Assembly (NCBI GenBank): GCA_964589815.1
Contig: CAZPUR010000002.1
Coordinates: forward strand, 1 to 64,000
Direction: 5' to 3'
DNA from: CAZPUR01 sp964589815
GTDB taxonomy: Bacteria; Patescibacteriota; Microgenomatia; UBA1400
DNA length: 64,000 nucleotides
In this document: positions 12,136 to 20,217 of the stretch, piece after piece
Layout of the letters: every line of letters begins with the position of its first letter
Position numbering within the stretch: position 1 is the first letter of the stretch
Notes under the pieces: model-generated
What the model saw: the letters and a program-made list of their open reading frames with translations, nothing else
Told to the model about the DNA's origin: nothing
Database searches by the model: none
Translations under genes and position numbers: made by a program

Positions 12136-12879
12136 ATGATGAAATCAAATACAGGTATCATTTACCAGCGTCGAAAAAGAGTAAAAAAGATTACTCAACC
12201 TATCCCTGTTTTTGGGGGCAGAAAAAAGCTGGGCTTTTTATTTTTGGGCCTTAGCTTAGTCGGTTTCTTATACTTTTCCAGCCCTTTTGTGGCTGCTCAA
12301 ATAGCGCAGCAAAAAAAGCAGGGCTTTGACTATTTGATTGAAAAAGAACCAGTTAAAGCTCAGACTGAAGAAGTAAAGCCTGAAGTTCAACCAGAAACCC
12401 CTGAAGTAGCACCTCAACCTCTGGAAATTAAATCCTTTTATTTAACCATTGAGAAAATCGGCCTTCATTCTGCTCCGGTGATTGCCAACATTGATGTTAA
12501 TAACAAAGGCCTTTATGACCAAGCCCTGCAATATGGTTTGGTTCATGCTCAGGGGACAGCCTTACCTGGTCAAGGCCAAATGGTTTATATTTTCGGCCAT
12601 TCTACCAGTCAACCTTGGTATGTTAAAGAACTTAATGCTTTACTTTATCAAATAGAGAAAGTTGAAGTTAATGACAAGATTAAAATAGAATTCAATGGTG
12701 AGCATTATCTTTATTATGTTTATGATAAACAGATTGTTGACCCCCAAAGTTTAAGGGCGGTTAAAAATGAAGTTGATCAGGACGTTTTAATTATTCAAAG
12801 CTGTTGGCCTCCGGGCACAGCCTTAAAAAGACTTTTACTCTTTGCCCGTCCCAGTAAAATGGGAGCCCTAATCTATTAA
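12136..12879 (+). CDS. Sortase family transpeptidase
   Basis: This 247-residue protein has a basic N-terminus, one membrane span (about 31-52), a Pro/Glu-rich stalk (65-95) and a sortase beta-barrel. Catalytic residues are visible: His155 in YIFGHST, Cys223 in IIQSCWPPGT and Arg232 or Arg238 in LKRLLLFARP. Sortases cut an LPxTG-like signal and attach the protein to a surface acceptor. The next gene (13003-13716) ends with FPETG, a hydrophobic span and a basic tail, so it is the likely substrate. The sortase class cannot be fixed by eye. Confidence 0.9.
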   Translation: MMKSNTGIIYQRRKRVKKITQPIPVFGGRKKLGFLFLGLSLVGFLYFSSPFVAAQIAQQKKQGFDYLIEKEPVKAQTEEVKPEVQPETPEVAPQPLEIKSFYLTIEKIGLHSAPVIANIDVNNKGLYDQALQYGLVHAQGTALPGQGQMVYIFGHSTSQPWYVKELNALLYQIEKVEVNDKIKIEFNGEHYLYYVYDKQIVDPQSLRAVKNEVDQDVLIIQSCWPPGTALKRLLLFARPSKMGALIY

Positions 12880-12926
12880 TTTTTAACTTTGCACTTTTAG
12901 CTTTTAACTTGTTTTGTCCTATAGTC

Positions 12927-12954
12927 TTGACACCTAAGACTTTTCTGTTATAAT
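12927..12954 (+). promoter_or_regulatory. Strong promoter of the sortase-substrate gene
   Basis: TTGACA, a 16-nt spacer and TATAAT predict a start near 12961, exactly where a terminator-like hairpin begins. Confidence 0.75.
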
Positions 12955-12960
12955 AACTCT

Positions 12961-12985
12961 GCCTGTAAATTTTGCAGGCTTTTTT
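12961..12985 (+). terminator. Hairpin plus T run at the very 5' end of the mRNA
   Basis: GCCTG-(TAAATTTT)-CAGGC followed by six T begins at the predicted transcription start, 18 nt before the ATG. It could be an attenuator or a 5' stabilising hairpin. Location, not experiment, is the evidence. Confidence 0.5.
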
Positions 12986-13002
12986 ATTCAAGGAGAAACA
13001 AT

Positions 13003-13716
13003 ATGAATGCTATTGCCAAGAAATCATTAACGGTTTTATTTGCTTTAAGCTTTTTGCTTTTAGCTTTTCGTTCCGCCCAAGCCGGCCAATATGGTTATGG
13101 TGAAGTGGAGATCGTTAAAAAAATCTCTCTTGATAAAAAAGTCAAACATCCGAGTGAAACCACTAAAGGTGGCGAAGCGGTTTGGGTGGATAACCTTTTT
13201 GCTTCTCAATATCTTTTTCAAGCTGACCAAGAGGTGGAATTCAAAATTACGGTCACTAATATTTCTAATCAAGATGTTGTTGTTAGGGCTAAAGACATTT
13301 TACCTTTGGACTATCTTTTTACTTATGATTCCAAAGATTTTTCAGTTAATGCCAGTAATCAAGATTTGGAAAAAGAATTTGAACTTAAAGCAGGTGAAAG
13401 CAAAGATTTATATTTTACTGCCAAAGTTGTCTCTCAAGACAAATTACCTCAAGTAGGCGGTTATTATTGTGTTTTAAACACCGCTCAAGCTCAGATTAAA
13501 GATGAAGCAGAAATCCTTCAAGATCAGGCTCAAATTTGTATTGCCGTGGAAGCAGTCACCAAAGGCGGTCTGCCGGTGATTACGGAAAAATTTCCTGAAA
13601 CCGGTCCCGCAGAAAACTTAGTTATTTTATTTGGTTCAAGCATTTTAGCTTTAACCGGTGGAGTTTTGATCACACGAAGCGGTCTCGACCGAAGCGTCGG
13701 ACAAAAGAAAAAATAG
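13003..13716 (+). CDS. Sortase-anchored surface protein (FPETG)
   Basis: This 237-residue protein has a signal peptide (about 1-27, AQA-type cleavage), a beta-sandwich resembling DUF11-type repeats (about 60-180) and a C-terminal sorting signal: FPETG near 198, a hydrophobic span (about 203-222) and a basic tail. AAGGAGAAA precedes the ATG. It follows the sortase gene but has its own promoter. The last codons (RSGLDRSVGQKKK) are encoded by DNA resembling the Arg-tail palindrome family at 18949 and 40597. Anchoring is inferred; the structural role is unknown. Confidence 0.85.
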   Translation: MNAIAKKSLTVLFALSFLLLAFRSAQAGQYGYGEVEIVKKISLDKKVKHPSETTKGGEAVWVDNLFASQYLFQADQEVEFKITVTNISNQDVVVRAKDILPLDYLFTYDSKDFSVNASNQDLEKEFELKAGESKDLYFTAKVVSQDKLPQVGGYYCVLNTAQAQIKDEAEILQDQAQICIAVEAVTKGGLPVITEKFPETGPAENLVILFGSSILALTGGVLITRSGLDRSVGQKKK

Positions 13717-13723
13717 ACAAACG

Positions 13724-13748
13724 TCATCCTGAACTTGTTTCAGGATCT
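13724..13748. repeat. REP-like 25-mer (family F)
   Basis: The element starts TCATCCTGAAC and ends CAGGATCT, so it can fold on itself. An identical copy is at 58168-58192 in the argH terminator loop. Variants TCATTCCGAA...TTCGGGATCC (58009) and TCATCCCGAA...TTCGGGATCT (50032, inside leuS) are related. Confidence 0.85.
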
Positions 13749-13758
13749 ATAAGTAAAT

Positions 13759-13801
13759 AGGAGACTTAAAGGTTTCATGCTCAAAACCCCGTCTCCTTTT
13801 T
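13759..13801 (+). terminator. Terminator of the sortase-substrate gene
   Basis: GGAGAC and GTCTCC pair around a 25-nt loop and are followed by five T. A second inverted repeat, TAGTTTTAGAGTTGAGG (13801) with CCTCAACCCTAAAACTA (13838), follows directly. Confidence 0.6.
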
Positions 13802-13864
13802 AGTTTTAGAGTTGAGGTTCGAATAGAGCAGTTCGGGCCTCAACCCTAAAACTAAGAGAAGCGG

Positions 13865-13912
13865 TCAAGACACCTCGGAGGTGACGCTTGACGGCTCCTC
13901 CGGGGTGGAGGA
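13865..13912. repeat. CACCTCGGAGGTG compound repeat (family C), copy 1
   Basis: The block TCAAGACACCTCGGAGGTG, a short spacer and CTCCGGGGTGGAGGAA form nested palindromes. A related copy at 14535-14583 lies on the other side of the small minus-strand gene. Shorter versions occur inside the giant adhesin gene (29889-29926) and inside leuS (49709-49758). Confidence 0.8.
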
Positions 13913-13935
13913 ACAAATCAGAGCACTTTGAAAAT

Positions 13936-14223
13936 TTAAGCAAAAACGTGTTTACCTGAAGGATGGATGTTTTCCAGATCCGTGATTCTGGTTTCATGGT
14001 CTGAAATTTTGGGAGCGGCTAGTTCATAGGTTTCTCTCATTTTTTTCAGTTCTGCCATAACCTCATCCATTTTTTTATAAAATTCATCTTTATTAGGGAG
14101 GTGGGAAAGCTCTTTTTTTAACTCTCTTTTTAGCTCTTGCCTGACAATTGCGGGAACTTTTAACTCTAACGATAGGTTAATCAATTTTTGGATTCTAGCA
14201 AGATCAGTTTTGGTTAAAGCCAT
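13936..14223 (-). CDS. Small coiled-coil protein
   Basis: This 95-residue protein starts MALTKTDLARIQKLINLSLE and continues as heptad-like helices (ELKRELKKEL, YKKMDEVMAELKKM, ISDHETRITDLENI), so it is a predicted coiled coil. Similar small coiled-coil proteins with an MALTK start are common in CPR genomes (from memory, not searched). No signal peptide is present. It is bracketed by copies of the family C repeat and has no good ribosome site. Function is unknown. Confidence 0.7.
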   Translation of the reverse strand: MALTKTDLARIQKLINLSLELKVPAIVRQELKRELKKELSHLPNKDEFYKKMDEVMAELKKMRETYELAAPKISDHETRITDLENIHPSGKHVFA

Positions 14224-14280
14224 ATTTTTATTAAAACATAGCTAAAATTTATTGTCAATTTTAAATTTTAGATTATTTTA

Positions 14281-14296
14281 TCCGCCAGCTGGCGGA
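14281..14296. repeat. Palindrome TCCGCCAGCTGGCGGA (family A)
   Basis: An exact 16-bp copy lies in AT-rich spacer just upstream of the minus-strand coiled-coil gene. Confidence 0.9.
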
Positions 14297-14349
14297 TTTA
14301 ACCCTAGACCAATAAATAGAAGTTACTATTAACTTAATAACTCAATGAA

Positions 14350-14625
14350 CTATTTCTTATTTCTATTTATCTGTCTGGGATTAAACCCAGTACTTTGGTA
14401 AATCCAGGTGGATTTATTAGCAAATTCATTCTGAGCTTGCCGAAGAACGCTCTTTAACAATCGAGAAACGCAGAAAGAAATATGCCTCTTTCGCTCAGAT
14501 TGGAAATGAGAGTGATTGGAAGCGTATAAAGCGCTCAAGACACCCCCGAGGTGTGACGAAGTTACTCCTCGGAGGTGGAGGAATTAACTAAGCGCTTTGT
14601 ATTTTGCCATTCACTCTCATTTATT
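14350..14625. repeat. Nested inverted-repeat region, no gene
   Basis: AAATGAGAGTGA (14504) pairs with TCACTCTCATTT (14611); inside it AAAGCGCT pairs with AGCGCTTT; inside that is family C copy 2 (14535-14583). A REP-like TCATTCTGAGCTTGCCGAAG lies at 14426. TTCCGATC-AAA-GATCGGAA follows at 14630. I see no convincing coding frame. Confidence 0.65.
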
Positions 14626-14825
14626 CCTTTTCCGATCAAAGATCGGAACAATAGGTTTCTTCCTTAGGAAAGGAGAAACTGAATAAGGCCTTAAGAAGGC
14701 AAGGAACCAATCGGCCTGGAAAACGGGCTGACATGGTGAAAGCGGACAGAGTAAGCGTAAGCTGAAAATCCGTTATTAACCATGCCTGGTAAAGCCAGGA
14801 CTTGAGTTGAGAGAGGGAGAGAAAA

Positions 14826-15446
14826 GTGAAAACGAGAAAAGTTCTGTTAGTGGTATCGGTTTTGGTCGCGCTAAGCGCGACCCTGACTGGCTGCAACTGG
14901 TTCAAGCCAGATCCAGCCAAAGTGGCGGCCGAACTGGCCACGCTTCAGGCGCCGACCCCGACGAGGCCTGTAAGGGTTGTCATCGTGACCAAGATGGTCA
15001 CCTCGACGCCCGCGCCCGCTACCGCTACATCCGCGCCGTCCGTCCCGCCCACGCCTCGGCCCACTGACGTTCCCGTCGAGTGCGGCCAAGCAAGAGATCT
15101 TGGTCCCTGGGCCCCAGACTCGTTTCGCAACGGCGAGACCTTTGAGGTTACGGCCTCGAAAGGGGACAGTGCCGGCGTGGTGCTCGGCCTGTGGTGGCCT
15201 AACGGGAACCCTGACTGGGGCACAAAGGAGGTTACGACGTTTGTTCCTCCTGGTTTGTCCGTTACGGTACTCTCTGGCGCCGGACGCGGCTGGGACTATC
15301 CTCAGGGCTGTTCAGAAGGCGAGGTGGCCCGTCAGATGTCTGACCATATGGACCAGCGCGCCGAAGACACCAACTATCATGGTTTCGTCTTGGTCGACGA
15401 CCTGATCGAGGAGGGTCTCGTCGAGGTTCGATTCGACAGGCGGTAG
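14826..15446 (+). CDS. GC-rich lipoprotein, probably acquired
   Basis: This 206-residue protein starts at GTG after a GAGAGAGGGAGAG site. It has a lipoprotein signal (LSATLTGC, acylated Cys at 23), a Pro/Thr-rich stalk (45-85) and a compact domain with Cys and Trp residues (LGLWWPNGNPDWG, GRGWDYPQGC). Its DNA is visibly far richer in G and C than all neighbours and favours G/C third positions, which points to recent transfer. It would be anchored to the outer face of the cell membrane. No family is recognised. Confidence 0.75.
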   Translation: MKTRKVLLVVSVLVALSATLTGCNWFKPDPAKVAAELATLQAPTPTRPVRVVIVTKMVTSTPAPATATSAPSVPPTPRPTDVPVECGQARDLGPWAPDSFRNGETFEVTASKGDSAGVVLGLWWPNGNPDWGTKEVTTFVPPGLSVTVLSGAGRGWDYPQGCSEGEVARQMSDHMDQRAEDTNYHGFVLVDDLIEEGLVEVRFDRR

Positions 15447-15747
15447 GCTGCCATGGCCACCCAACCCAGAAGGAGCCGCGGGCCGCCGGGCTTGCAAAAG
15501 CTGCAGGTTGCCTGCGGCTCCTAAGGGTGAGTGGTACTCGGCCAACAAGTCTCGCAGTAGACTTGGGTTTATAGCCATGGGGCTGTAAACTAAATGAGCT
15601 TTAAGACCAGCTCAATCTGCCAGCAAAAAGCTGAATTAATTGGTATTAATTTAATACCTCTTTTTTCAATCTTTTTTGCTGTTCTGCGTTTCTCGGTCTT
15701 TCTAAGAAGTAAAAAGATTTTACTTTTTAGAAGGAAGATAATCTATT
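15447..15747. other. GC-rich tail and spacer, no gene
   Basis: AGGAGCCGC (about 15470) and GCGGCTCCT (about 15515) form an inverted repeat around a GC-rich loop, a possible terminator of the lipoprotein gene. Base composition returns to AT-rich by about 15590. AAAAAGATTTTACTTTTTAG lies before the next gene. Nothing coding is seen. Confidence 0.5.
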
Positions 15748-15999
15748 ATGAATAATGCAAAATTATACTTAACCATAGTGATTAGTGCTGTTTTTATGGC
15801 TTTGGGCCTATTGGTTCATAGAAGCCTTAATCAGTACTGGCAGAAAAAGATTCAGGTTGAAGAAAGAAAGCTTTTAATTGAAGCGGTCTATTCTTGTGGT
15901 CAGGTTACTTCTGCTACCTGGAGAGATGCTGAAGGAACTCAGGTAACTGAACCCTACAGACCAGCTTATGAAAAATGTTTAAGAGATAAAGGATATTAA
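15748..15999 (+). CDS. Small membrane protein
   Basis: This 83-residue protein has one N-terminal membrane span (about 6-24) and a soluble, charged tail with two cysteines (VYSCGQ and YEKCLRDKGY) that could form a disulfide outside the cell. AGAAGGAAGA lies upstream of the ATG. No family is recognised. The stop is followed immediately by the TCTAATTATTCTAATT repeat. Confidence 0.7.
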   Translation: MNNAKLYLTIVISAVFMALGLLVHRSLNQYWQKKIQVEERKLLIEAVYSCGQVTSATWRDAEGTQVTEPYRPAYEKCLRDKGY

Positions 16000-16062
16000 A
16001 ATTTCTAATTATTCTAATTAACCTAATTTCTAAAAGAGTCAATATGACAATAAAACCCTAAA

Positions 16063-16119
16063 CCATTCCTGTCTGTCAAATCGCCTACGGCGTATTATGA
16101 TAGACACGTCAGGTTCAGG
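16063..16119. repeat. 57-bp dispersed repeat, copy 2 (inverted)
   Basis: This is the reverse complement of 8618-8674 with one difference. It ends a few bases before the start of the GT2 gene and must lie in that gene's promoter or leader. Confidence 0.85.
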
Positions 16120-16142
16120 GCAGGCAATTGAGCAATGCAACA

Positions 16143-17045
16143 ATGAAACCATTAGTATCAGTGATTATGCCCGTATATAATGCGGCTGATTATTTGGTGG
16201 AATCAATCCAAAGTATTATCAACCAGACTTATAAAAACTGGGAATTGATTATTGTGGATGATGCTTCCACTGATAATTCCTGGTCTTTAATCAAGTCTTT
16301 TAAAAGTAAATATCCTACTAAGGTTAAGGTTATCAGGCTTAAGAAAAATCTTAATAAAGGGGGCGATGTTTGTGCTAATTTAGCTTTTCAAAAAGCTAAA
16401 GGAGAGTTTGTGGCCCGGATGGATGCGGATGATATCGCTCATCCTCAAAGATTAGCTAAACAAGTTAAGTTTCTTTTAGCTAACCCTGATATTTTTATGG
16501 TTGGTTCTCAAGCCTGGGTGATTAATGGGGCGGGGGATGTTATTGGTGAAAAAAAACTTCCTTTAAGTTCTCAAGATATTTATAAGCATTATGCGGTTTT
16601 TCACCCCATGATTCACCCGACGATTATGTTAAGAAAGGATCAGGTTAAAACTAAGAATCTTTACCAAATCAAATACTCGGCCAATAATGACCTTTTAACC
16701 TTTTTTAAGTTATTAAAAGATAAAAAGTTTGTCAATCTCAAGCAAAAACTTTTATATTACCGGGTTCATGGGAAAAATGATTCTTTAACTAATATTAAAG
16801 AAAAATATTTTAATACTTTAAAGATCAGGTTAGAGGCAGTTAGAAATCTGGGTTACCGGCCTTCTTTCAGGGCAATTTTAGTTAATCTAAGCCAGTTATT
16901 TACCGTCTTGCTTTTGCCAGAAAAGGCTCTCTTTTTACTCTATATGCTGGCCAAAGGCATTATTACTCCTAAAGATCTGTTCAAAAAGGTCTTTTCCTTG
17001 TTTGGTTCTCCCCAGCTTGCTAAAATAAAAACTGATGAAGCTTAA
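16143..17045 (+). CDS. Family 2 glycosyltransferase
   Basis: The protein is about 300 residues. The N-terminal GT-A fold is clear: SVIMPVYNAADYLVESI, IIVDDASTDNSW, then the metal-binding ARMDADD near 94. GT2 enzymes move a sugar from a nucleotide donor to a lipid or polysaccharide acceptor at the inner membrane face. I chose the ATG at 16143; an in-frame TTG at 16128 adds five residues. Both lie in an AACAATGAA-type repeat and have no good ribosome site. The end overlaps the next gene by 11 bp, suggesting coupling with that membrane glycosyltransferase-like protein. Confidence 0.9.
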   Translation: MKPLVSVIMPVYNAADYLVESIQSIINQTYKNWELIIVDDASTDNSWSLIKSFKSKYPTKVKVIRLKKNLNKGGDVCANLAFQKAKGEFVARMDADDIAHPQRLAKQVKFLLANPDIFMVGSQAWVINGAGDVIGEKKLPLSSQDIYKHYAVFHPMIHPTIMLRKDQVKTKNLYQIKYSANNDLLTFFKLLKDKKFVNLKQKLLYYRVHGKNDSLTNIKEKYFNTLKIRLEAVRNLGYRPSFRAILVNLSQLFTVLLLPEKALFLLYMLAKGIITPKDLFKKVFSLFGSPQLAKIKTDEA

Positions 17046-20000
17046 AAAAATATCAAGCTGGCTTAAGCAAAACTTTTTCTTGGTTTTTCTTTTTTTCCTT
17101 GAGTTGGTTTTGTTTTTGGTTAACTTTAAACCAGGGACATTTTTAATTGGTTGGGATAATACTCTGCCTGAGTTAAACTTTTTCCTTAATCTTAAAAGAA
17201 ATTTCTTTGCCTCCTGGCAAGAATACCGGGGCTTGGGTTTATTTGACAATATGGCCCATGCGGCCAATCTGGTTCATACTCTTTTTTTGTTTATTTTCTC
17301 CTTAATTTTACCCGTTAATCTTTTGCGCTACTTTTTCCATTTTTTAATGCATTTTTTAGGCGGAGTAGGCATTTATTATTTAATGCTTTTTTTGCTTAAG
17401 AAAAAAGCCAAGAAACAAGCCTTAATCACTTCTTTATTTTATCTGCTTAACATTGGTACTCTGCAGATGTTTTATGCTCCGTTAGAGGTTTTTTCGATTC
17501 ACTTTTGTGCTTTACCCTGGCTAAGCCTGTTCTTAATTAAGTTTTTAAAAAAGGGTAAGAGAAAAGATTTGTTTTGGTTTTTTGTTTTATCCTTGCTTTT
17601 TAGTTCCCAGGCTTTTGTGCCGCCTTTGTTTATTGTTTATCTTTTGTCAGTTTTAGTGATTCTTGTTTTTACTCCTAAGGTTGCTCGTCGGTTTAAGAAA
17701 ATATTGACCACCCTAGTTCTTATTTTTTCTCTTAATGCTTTTTGGCTTTTACCTTATGGTTTAAGTGTTTTGCAGGGGGCAGGGACAGTAGTGGAATCTA
17801 AGGTGAATCAGATGTCTAATGAGAATATTTTATTGAATAATAAAGAGTTTGGTGATTTTAAATCAGTCAGTTTAATCCATGGTTTTTCTCTAAAATATAC
17901 GGATTTGGATAAAGATGGTAAAACCAAATATATGATGAAAGACTGGCGTCAGCATTTGGAAAGGCCTTTAGTTTTAGCTATTTCTTGGTTGTTTTTTGGT
18001 TTGGTTTTAGTAGGTATTTTTCATAGCCTTATTAAGCAAAGAAAAGAGTTTTATCCTTTTTTGGTTTTGTTAATGATTGGGTTTTTAATGTTGGCTAATG
18101 ATATTCCTTTTATTTCCTTTCCTTTTAATTTTTTGGCCCAATATGTACCTTTTTTTAGTGCTGGTTTCAGATTTGTCTTTACCAAGTTTTCCCTTTTATA
18201 TGTTTTTGCTTATAGTCTTTTTTTAGGCTTAGGCATTCACTTTATTTTCATCTTGATTTCTAGATTAAAAGTAAAGAGATATTTATTTTCTTTATTATTG
18301 ATGGGTTGCTTCTTGCTCTTAATTTATTATTCTTGGACAGCCTTTAAGGGTAGTTTCTTTTACCCTAATTTAAGAGTTAAAATTCCTGAAGAATATTTTC
18401 AACTGACCGAATATTTTAAAGGTCAAGACCATAATGCCCGGTTAGCGATTTTGCCCCAACCCGAATTTTGGGGTTGGACTTACTATAGCTGGGGCTTTCG
18501 GGGTTCTGGATTTATCTGGCAAGCCTTGCCTCAGGCAAGTATGGATGGCGCTTTTTTACCCTGGTCTGCAGCTAACGAAAATTTCTATTGGCAGATTAGT
18601 CAGGCTATCCAAAGCCACAACCAAGAACAGTTTGAAAGCCTTTTAGAAAAATATCAGATCAGTTGGTTGGTCTTAGACAAGAGCATTAGAGGCACAGCTG
18701 ATTATCAGGCTTTGCATTTAGAAGAAATAGGGGAGATGTTAAATGATTCCACTAAGATAGGGTTAGCAAAAGAATTTGATCCGCCAGCTGGCGGAATTCA
18801 AGTTTACCAGGTCAACCTTCAAACTCCGGTTAAAGATTTTGTTTTTTTGGCCAGTGACTTGCCCCAAGTCAATTCATATTCTTGGAATAATGAAGACACT
18901 GCTTTTCAGGACTACGGTCACTACCAATCAATTGACTACCTAATTAACGCTCCGACCGCAAGCGTCGGAGCTAATCAACTACTTAATCAACCATCTATTT
19001 ATTATCCTTTTCGCTCTCTTTTTACTGGCCGCCAGCAAGATGAGTTAGAATTTGAAGTGCGGGAGAGCTTTAACTCTTTTATTTTTTCTTCTCCCTCCAT
19101 AGCCTCAATTACTAATTACTCATTACTCATCCCTCCTCTTAACGAAGTTGAGGGGGTTTTTTGGACTATTGATCTGCAAGAACAGCCTTTAGCTACCCCT
19201 TCAGTGGAAATCAAAGACAATCAGGTAGAAGTTAGACTAGACAAAACCAAAGGCTATTTTACTTATGATTCTTTAGATGATGAGAGATTTTTAACTCAGG
19301 AGGTCAGGTCTTGTAATCCTTTTAATGTAGGCGAGATTAAAAGAAAACAGGTGGGTGCAGGGATTAGATTTGAATCTTTAAGCTCAAGTAATTGCATCGA
19401 TATTGATCTGTCTTCTTTAATTCAGGAAAAAGCCTATTTAGTTAAAGTAGCCAGTCAAAACCTTGAGGGTAAAAGCTTGTTGTTTAAAGTTTTTAATCAG
19501 ACGGTTAAAAGTACGGTCATTGAAACAGATTTGCCCCAGGATAAACCAGTTTCCTGGTTTATTATTCCTCCTCAGGAAAAATATGGTCAAGGCTATACTT
19601 TATTTTTTGACAATATTTCCATCGGCAGACCTGCCTCGCCGTCCGCCTCGTCTCTGACTCGTCGAGACGGGAGTCAAGGCGGGCAAAAAACCATTAACCA
19701 ACTAGATCGGGTAGAGGTTTACCCCATTCCTTACCACTTTCTGAAATCCATTAAATTAACTACCAATCAACTACTTAATACACGACCTAATCAACTATCA
19801 GTTAACGATGTTAAACATCCAAACCCCTCCTTTTACAAAATCCAACTAGACTCTACGCAATACACTCTACGCCCTACACCCTATTTAATATTATCCCAAT
19901 CCTTTCACTCTGGTTGGCTGGCTTTTTATTTTCAAGGCCTTAAACCAGTGTTTTTAAAAGACCACGTTTTGGTCAACAATTGGCAAAACGGCTGGAATCT

Positions 20001-20154
20001 AAACAATGAAACAATGAAACAGTGGAACAATGAAGCAATTTATCTTCTCTTCTGGCCCCAATTCCTGGAATACCTGGGTTTTATTTTCTTAGGAGTTTTT
20101 ATTCTTTTTCTTTTCTTCCCTAGAAAAACACCTAGAAAAAAAACCAAAAAATAG
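17035..20154 (+). CDS. Large multi-span GT-C-like membrane protein
   Basis: This 1039-residue protein has about a dozen membrane spans in the first 440 residues, an early acidic loop GWDNTLPELNF (near 39) typical of GT-C lipid-linked sugar transferases, a large extracellular part (440-1000) and a last span near 1012-1030. It likely transfers sugars outside the membrane using a lipid donor; substrate unknown. The extracellular part contains in-frame repeats: TCCGCCAGCTGGCGGA (18780), a 23-bp palindrome (18949), ATTACTCATTACTCAT (19110), a GC-rich block (19630-19685), CTACGCCCTACACC (19868) and AACAATGAA units (20001-20038). None breaks the frame. Confidence 0.8.
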   Translation: MKLKKISSWLKQNFFLVFLFFLELVLFLVNFKPGTFLIGWDNTLPELNFFLNLKRNFFASWQEYRGLGLFDNMAHAANLVHTLFLFIFSLILPVNLLRYFFHFLMHFLGGVGIYYLMLFLLKKKAKKQALITSLFYLLNIGTLQMFYAPLEVFSIHFCALPWLSLFLIKFLKKGKRKDLFWFFVLSLLFSSQAFVPPLFIVYLLSVLVILVFTPKVARRFKKILTTLVLIFSLNAFWLLPYGLSVLQGAGTVVESKVNQMSNENILLNNKEFGDFKSVSLIHGFSLKYTDLDKDGKTKYMMKDWRQHLERPLVLAISWLFFGLVLVGIFHSLIKQRKEFYPFLVLLMIGFLMLANDIPFISFPFNFLAQYVPFFSAGFRFVFTKFSLLYVFAYSLFLGLGIHFIFILISRLKVKRYLFSLLLMGCFLLLIYYSWTAFKGSFFYPNLRVKIPEEYFQLTEYFKGQDHNARLAILPQPEFWGWTYYSWGFRGSGFIWQALPQASMDGAFLPWSAANENFYWQISQAIQSHNQEQFESLLEKYQISWLVLDKSIRGTADYQALHLEEIGEMLNDSTKIGLAKEFDPPAGGIQVYQVNLQTPVKDFVFLASDLPQVNSYSWNNEDTAFQDYGHYQSIDYLINAPTASVGANQLLNQPSIYYPFRSLFTGRQQDELEFEVRESFNSFIFSSPSIASITNYSLLIPPLNEVEGVFWTIDLQEQPLATPSVEIKDNQVEVRLDKTKGYFTYDSLDDERFLTQEVRSCNPFNVGEIKRKQVGAGIRFESLSSSNCIDIDLSSLIQEKAYLVKVASQNLEGKSLLFKVFNQTVKSTVIETDLPQDKPVSWFIIPPQEKYGQGYTLFFDNISIGRPASPSASSLTRRDGSQGGQKTINQLDRVEVYPIPYHFLKSIKLTTNQLLNTRPNQLSVNDVKHPNPSFYKIQLDSTQYTLRPTPYLILSQSFHSGWLAFYFQGLKPVFLKDHVLVNNWQNGWNLNNETMKQWNNEAIYLLFWPQFLEYLGFIFLGVFILFLFFPRKTPRKKTKK
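18780..18795. repeat. Family A palindrome inside the GT-C-like gene
   Basis: TCCGCCAGCTGGCGGA is read in frame as PPAGG (context FDPPAGGIQ). The same frame is used in leuS and argH. Confidence 0.9.
18949..18971. repeat. 23-bp palindrome GCTCCGAC...GTCGGAGC inside the GT-C-like gene (family D)
   Basis: Arms GCTCCGACC and a matching GCGTCGGAGC surround CGCAA. An identical copy sits in non-coding DNA at 40597-40619. Here it is translated (LINAPTASVGANQ). Confidence 0.9.
20001..20038. repeat. AACAATGAA minisatellite inside coding sequence (family E)
   Basis: About four imperfect 9-nt units (AAACAATGA, AACAATGAA, ACAGTGGAA, CAATGAAGC) are read in frame as NNETMKQWNNEA. Other arrays are at 16133, 29791, 39317, 39751, 43656, 43721, 61932 and 63330. 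Confidence 0.8.
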
Positions 20155-20217
20155 TTTTACTTCGGTATATCAAACCAGAGTTTTTATTCCTCAAGCCAAA
20201 TATGTTATAAATAACTT

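Noticed and set aside
20160..20175. A third TrpR-like operator half (ACTTCGGTATA) before the NagZ-like gene
   Set aside because: Only about 12 bp match and the symmetric second half is missing.
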